A stretch of 64,000 nucleotides of DNA from Marivivens sp. (lineage in GTDB: Bacteria > Pseudomonadota > Alphaproteobacteria > Rhodobacterales > Rhodobacteraceae): positions 434,001 to 498,000 of the forward strand of contig JAHEBU010000001.1 of assembly GCA_024642115.1 (NCBI GenBank), written 5' to 3'. Of the stretch, positions 60,382 through 64,000 are shown piece after piece; position 1 is the first letter of the stretch, and the number at the start of each line of letters is the position of its first letter. A program made the translations under genes and the position numbers. Below the pieces are notes generated by a model that did no database searches, was not told the DNA's origin, and worked only from the letters and a program-made list of their open reading frames with translations.

Positions 60382-61600
60382 TCTCGGGCGTCTTGCCCAT
60401 GACCACGTCCGCCACCGCCCGGCCTGACCCAGCGGCCATGGTCCAGCCTAGCGTCCCGTGCCCGGTGTTGAGGAACAGGTTGCCATACCGGGTCCGCCCC
60501 AGCACGGGCGTGCCGTCAGGCGTCATCGGGCGCAGGCCAGTCCAGCCTTCGGCCTGACCAAGGTCACCCCCGCCCGGAAACAGGTCCGAGATGACATGCC
60601 GGACCGTATCGGTCGCGTGTGGCCCAAGCCGCCCCGAATAGCCCGCAATCTCGGCCGTGCCTGCCACCCTGATCCGGTCGCCCAGTCGCGTTACTGCGAC
60701 CTTGTGCGTCTCGTCCATGATGGTCGACTGAGGGGCCTTGGCATCGTCCAGCACGGGCAGGGTGACCGAATATCCCTTGACTGGATAGACCGGCAGGTTC
60801 AGCCCGATGGGGCGCAAGACCCGGGGGGCATAGCTGCCCATGGCGCAGACATAGGCGTCACCAGTCACCAGTCCTTCGGGGTCGGTCATGACCCCGGCCA
60901 CACGGTCGTTCTGAACATCGATCCATTTGATCGTCTGACCATAGTGGAACTGCACCCCCAGTGCCGCCGCCTTGTCGGCCAGCGCCATGGTGAACATCCG
61001 GCAGTCCCCCGTCCGGTCGGCGGTCAGTCGGAGTCCGCCAACGAATTTCTCGCGCACCTGCGCCAGTGCAGGTTCGACAGCAATGCAGCCATCGGGGTCC
61101 AGCACTTCGAACGGGCTGTCATATTCAGCCAGAATTTCCTGATCGGCCTTGGACCCCTTCATCTGCTTTTCGGTGCGGAACAATTGAAGTGTCCCCTGCT
61201 CCCGCCCGTCGTATTCGATTCCCGTGTCCGCGATGAGGTCCGGCATCACATCGCGCGAATAGTTCGAAATGCGGACCATCCGGCCCTTGTTCACGGCATA
61301 TGGTCCCTCGGCGCAGTTCATCAGCATCTGCGCCCCCCATTTCCACATGCTCGGGCTGATCAGCGGCCAGATGAACAGCGGACGGCGTTTCATGAACAAC
61401 CATTTGAGCGCCTTTATCGGCACACCGGGGGCCGCCCATGGCGAGGTCATGCCGTAGCTGAGTTCGCCCGCATTGGCATAGGACGTCTCAAGCCCCGGCC
61501 CCGCCTGCCGGTCCAGCACGACAACCTCACACCCGGCCTTGGCCAGATACCACGCGGTTGTCACCCCGATTACGCCCGCTCCCATCACCACGACTTTCAT
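60341..61600 (-). CDS. dadA: D-amino acid dehydrogenase-like FAD oxidoreductase (DadA family)
   Basis: The 419-residue flavoprotein has the dinucleotide-binding start MKVVVMGAGVIGVTTAWYLAKAG (first 20 residues shown the GxGxxG pattern), the DadA segments TSYANAGELS and SPWAAPGVPIKALKWL, and GWTGLRPMTPDGTPVLG near the end. DadA oxidises D-alanine and others to keto acids, passing electrons to the respiratory chain. Tpa makes L-alanine, so this enzyme could recycle pyruvate if a racemase is present. A taurine dehydrogenase (TauY-like) role is less likely. It is divergent from xsc. Confidence 0.82.
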   Translation of the reverse strand: MKVVVMGAGVIGVTTAWYLAKAGCEVVVLDRQAGPGLETSYANAGELSYGMTSPWAAPGVPIKALKWLFMKRRPLFIWPLISPSMWKWGAQMLMNCAEGPYAVNKGRMVRISNYSRDVMPDLIADTGIEYDGREQGTLQLFRTEKQMKGSKADQEILAEYDSPFEVLDPDGCIAVEPALAQVREKFVGGLRLTADRTGDCRMFTMALADKAAALGVQFHYGQTIKWIDVQNDRVAGVMTDPEGLVTGDAYVCAMGSYAPRVLRPIGLNLPVYPVKGYSVTLPVLDDAKAPQSTIMDETHKVAVTRLGDRIRVAGTAEIAGYSGRLGPHATDTVRHVISDLFPGGGDLGQAEGWTGLRPMTPDGTPVLGRTRYGNLFLNTGHGTLGWTMAAGSGRAVADVVMGKTPEISFDGLEASRYHL

Positions 61601-61774
61601 GGCATATCCCCGCTCTGTGTTCTCTCCATCCAACTCCGGCTCAGTCGGTGAACGCAACCTGAAACGGTTGTTTGCGGGCTCTGGTCACGCTGACGCAGCA
61701 AAATCCCCCAAATCCACTTCTCTGAGCCCACAAAACCGCCGCCGGAGGCTTCGGGTTTCAAGGAAACCCAAACA

Positions 61775-61807
61775 CTGGCCCTATCCGGTCCAACCATCTG
61801 GCCCTAT
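61775..61807 (+). promoter_or_regulatory. TauR-type direct repeats before xsc
   Basis: CTGGCCCTAT (61775-61784) and CTGGCCCTAT (61798-61807) start 23 bases apart, the same period as the pair before tpa, with A changed to C at position 5. They lie 59-91 bases before the xsc start and 175 or more bases from the divergent dadA-like start. Confidence 0.7.
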
Positions 61808-61865
61808 CGGGCGAACCGTGCCACACCTAGTGTCGCGCCAACCCATGTTGCCGGGAGGACCCCCC

Positions 61866-63638
61866 ATGAAAATGACCACCGAAGAAGCCTTTGTAAAAAC
61901 CCTTCAGATGCATGGAATCGAACATGCGTTCGGGATCATCGGGTCTGCGTTCATGCCCATTTCGGACCTGTTCCCCAAGGCGGGGATCCAGTTCTGGGAC
62001 TGCGCCCACGAAGGGTCGGGCGGCATGATGGCGGACGGATACACCCGGGCATCCGGCAAAATGAGCATGATGATCGCCCAGAACGGCCCCGGCATCACCA
62101 ACTTTGTCACCGCCGTCAAAACGGCCTATTGGAACCACACGCCGTTGTTGCTGGTGACCCCACAGGCCGCCAACAAGACGATCGGCATGGGCGGTTTCCA
62201 AGAGGTCGAACAAATGAAGTTGTTCGAGGATATGGTTGCCTATCAGGAAGAGGTGCGCGACCCGTCCCGCGTGGCCGAAGTGCTCAACCGCGTCATCCTC
62301 AACGCCAAGCGCGCCAGTGCCCCCGCCCAGATCAACATGCCCCGCGATTACTGGACGCAAGTGATCGACATCGACCTGCCCGCGATGGTCGAATTCGAAC
62401 GCCCGTCGGGCGGCGAAGAGGCGATCCAGCATGCCGCCGACCTGCTGTCATCCGCCAAATTCCCGGTGATCCTGAACGGCGCGGGGGTGGTGTTGGCGGG
62501 CGCCATCCCCGCCTCGATGGATCTGGCCGAGCGGCTGGATGCCCCTGTCTGCGTGGGCTACCAGCACAACGATGCCTTTCCCGGCTCGCATCCCCTTTTT
62601 GCGGGCCCTTTGGGCTATAACGGGTCCAAGGCCGGGATGGAGTTGATCCGGCAGGCCGATGTGGTTCTGTGTCTTGGCACACGGCTCAACCCGTTCTCGA
62701 CCCTGCCGGGTTATGGACTCGACTACTGGCCCAGGGACGCCAAGATCATTCAGGTCGATATCAACCCCGACCGGATTGGCCTGACAAAGCGGGTCAGCGT
62801 CGGCATTGTCGGCGATGCAAGGAAGGTGGCCGAGGCAATCCTCAGACGCCTCACGGCCAGCGCGGGGGACACCGACCGCGCTGCCCGCAAGGCGACCATC
62901 GCCCAGACCAAATCTACTTGGGCGCAGCAACTGTCGTCGATGGACCACGAGGATGACGACCCCGGCACCAGCTGGAACGACCGCGCCCGCAAGGCCAAGC
63001 CTGACTGGATGAGCCCCCGAATGGCCTGGCGGGCGATCCAGTCGGCCTTGCCCCGCGACGCCATCATCAGCAGCGACATCGGCAACAACTGCGCCATCGG
63101 CAACGCCTATCCGACGTTCGAGACGGGCCGCAAATATCTGGCTCCCGGCCTGTTCGGCCCCTGCGGCTACGGCTTGCCGTCGATCATCGGGGCAAAGATC
63201 GGCTGCCCCGATACCCCCGTTGTCGGCTTTGCAGGTGACGGCGCCTTTGGAATCGCCGTGACCGAATTGACCGCAATCGGTCGGCCAGAGTGGCCGGCGA
63301 TCACCATGGTCGTATTCCGGAATTATCAGTGGGGCGCTGAAAAGCGGAATTCGACCCTGTGGTATGACGACAATTTCGTCGGCACCGAACTGGACGAAGG
63401 GGTCAGCTACGCCGGCATCGCCCGTGCCTGCGGATTGCAGGGCGTGCAGGCGAAAACCATGGACGAGTTGAAAGAGGCGCTGACCAAAGCCATCGCCGAT
63501 CAGAAGGCGGGAAAGACCACGCTGATCGAAGCTCTCATCAACCAGGAACTGGGCGAACCGTTCCGCCGCGATGCCATGAAAAAGCCCGTCGCGGTGGCAG
63601 GCATCGACCCGGCGGATATGCGCAAACAGATGGCATGA
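61866..63638 (+). CDS. xsc: sulfoacetaldehyde acetyltransferase Xsc
   Basis: The 590-residue thiamine-diphosphate enzyme converts sulfoacetaldehyde and phosphate to acetyl phosphate and sulfite. It has the catalytic Glu in HEGSGGMMADGY (E49), the Xsc-typical MGGFQEVEQMKLFEDMV stretch, and the ThDP motif from GDG (457-459) to NYQWGAEKRN. The length fits Xsc. The ATG at 61866 has GGGAGG upstream; a longer upstream frame is only the leader that holds the TauR repeats. It is the central desulfonation step of the cluster. Confidence 0.93.
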   Translation: MKMTTEEAFVKTLQMHGIEHAFGIIGSAFMPISDLFPKAGIQFWDCAHEGSGGMMADGYTRASGKMSMMIAQNGPGITNFVTAVKTAYWNHTPLLLVTPQAANKTIGMGGFQEVEQMKLFEDMVAYQEEVRDPSRVAEVLNRVILNAKRASAPAQINMPRDYWTQVIDIDLPAMVEFERPSGGEEAIQHAADLLSSAKFPVILNGAGVVLAGAIPASMDLAERLDAPVCVGYQHNDAFPGSHPLFAGPLGYNGSKAGMELIRQADVVLCLGTRLNPFSTLPGYGLDYWPRDAKIIQVDINPDRIGLTKRVSVGIVGDARKVAEAILRRLTASAGDTDRAARKATIAQTKSTWAQQLSSMDHEDDDPGTSWNDRARKAKPDWMSPRMAWRAIQSALPRDAIISSDIGNNCAIGNAYPTFETGRKYLAPGLFGPCGYGLPSIIGAKIGCPDTPVVGFAGDGAFGIAVTELTAIGRPEWPAITMVVFRNYQWGAEKRNSTLWYDDNFVGTELDEGVSYAGIARACGLQGVQAKTMDELKEALTKAIADQKAGKTTLIEALINQELGEPFRRDAMKKPVAVAGIDPADMRKQMA

Positions 63639-63646
63639 GCCCTATC

Positions 63647-63703
63647 CCCTGCCTTTGTGCCACAAATATCCCGGGGGGTCCGGGGGGCTGGCCCCCCGGC
63701 CAC
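63647..63703. repeat. dispersed palindromic repeat, copy 2
   Basis: This is nearly the same as 6509-6566: CCCCTGCCTTTGTGCC, AAATATCCCGGGGGG, then a perfect 8-bp stem CCGGGGGG-CTGG-CCCCCCGG. It lies directly after xsc and ends just before the exporter gene, so its hairpin could also attenuate read-through. Confidence 0.75.
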
Positions 63704-63711
63704 CGCCACGG

Positions 63712-64000
63712 GTGATTCCGTTCGGTCTCAGCCTTGGCGCGGCTCTCTGGCTCGCTCTCGCCTTGTTCGTGGCAGCCTTTGTGAGGGGCTACTCGGGCTT
63801 TGGATTTGCCGCGCTTGCGGTGTCCGGGGCGGGCCTTGTGACAAATCCGTTGAACGTGGTGCCAGTGGTGATCTTGTCCGACATCGTTCTTACCGCCCAG
63901 CAGGCGCGGGGTATCCGGGCGGCGATAGATTGGCCGCGGGTCGGCTATCTGCTGGCCGGGGCAGTTCCGGGCGTGCCGCTGGGCGTTTGGGCTATGTCGG
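63712..64000 (+). CDS. TauE/SafE-family sulfite exporter, N-terminal part
   Basis: The frame runs from a GTG at 63712 off the end of the window; 96 codons are seen. It codes for hydrophobic helices with the TauE/SafE signature FVRGYSGFGFAALAVSG (about residues 23-39), then PLNVVPVVILSDIV. Members next to xsc export the sulfite released by desulfonation. The true start is uncertain because the ribosome site is poor and the repeat hairpin lies just upstream. Confidence 0.75.
   Translation, partial: MIPFGLSLGAALWLALALFVAAFVRGYSGFGFAALAVSGAGLVTNPLNVVPVVILSDIVLTAQQARGIRAAIDWPRVGYLLAGAVPGVPLGVWAMS

Noticed and set aside
1-64000. CRISPR arrays, insertion sequences, prophage or integrase-linked islands
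   Set aside because: No evenly spaced repeats, transposase, integrase or phage genes were recognised; base composition looks even throughout.

Overview
The window looks like a chromosome segment of a marine-type alphaproteobacterium of the Rhodobacterales (Roseobacter/Rhodobacter relatives). This rests on the gene content (MipZ, Fds-type NAD formate dehydrogenase, TRAP transporter, a full Tau/Xsc taurine pathway, HpsN and CuyA), the high G+C, and tight operons joined by ATGA or TGATG overlaps. No tRNA, rRNA, CRISPR array, insertion sequence or phage gene was recognised. Family names come from recognising motifs and overall sequence, not from a database search.

Layout. 1-3.8 kb: the end of an RTX calcium-binding protein, a RhlE-type helicase, mipZ and a membrane protein. 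3.9-9.9 kb (minus): urea ABC transporter urtABCDE. 10.2-18.2 kb (minus): amiC-amiR-like regulators, a dipeptide-type ABC transporter, an acetamidase/formamidase and a fused double ATPase, preceded by a transcription attenuator. 18.4-28.4 kb: a uronate island. On the minus strand it has a GntR regulator, KdgK and an MBL-fold hydrolase. On the plus strand it has a TRAP transporter, KdgF, KduI, KduD, UxuB and UxuA. Together these take unsaturated uronates and glucuronate to 2-keto-3-deoxygluconate and its phosphate. 28.4-31.5 kb: a class III aminotransferase, a GntR regulator and an HpcH/HpaI aldolase, linked by TGATCA-centred operators.

31.6-33.3 kb: a secreted protein of unknown function and an RlmL-type rRNA methyltransferase. 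33.4-42.6 kb: a YdeP-like molybdoenzyme facing fdsGBA-fdhD-fdsD, with a LysR regulator. 42.8-44.8 kb: a Rieske ferredoxin, a PanB-like protein and PurU; PurU releases formate, the substrate of the Fds enzyme. 44.9-48.9 kb: a LuxR-type response regulator divergent from a secreted sulfite-oxidase-fold protein and a hybrid histidine kinase.

48.9-64 kb is an organosulfonate island. It has cuyA, an Asp/Glu-family racemase and hpsN (cysteate and dihydroxypropanesulfonate side), then tauABC, tpa, a GNAT gene, tauR, a DadA-like oxidase, xsc and the start of a TauE-type exporter. Taurine enters by TauABC, is transaminated by Tpa to sulfoacetaldehyde and cleaved by Xsc to acetyl phosphate and sulfite; sulfite would leave by TauE. 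Paired CTGG(A/C)CCTA repeats with the same 23-bp period lie before both tpa and xsc and are probable TauR sites.

The points most worth a second look are the attenuator-controlled amide/peptide operon, the conserved TauR repeat geometry, the TTTGATCAAA regulon, the sensor kinase paired with a sulfite-oxidase-fold protein lacking its metal ligand, an amber-interrupted SnoaL-like gene, and several GC-rich intercistronic hairpins, including a dispersed repeat found 57 kb apart.
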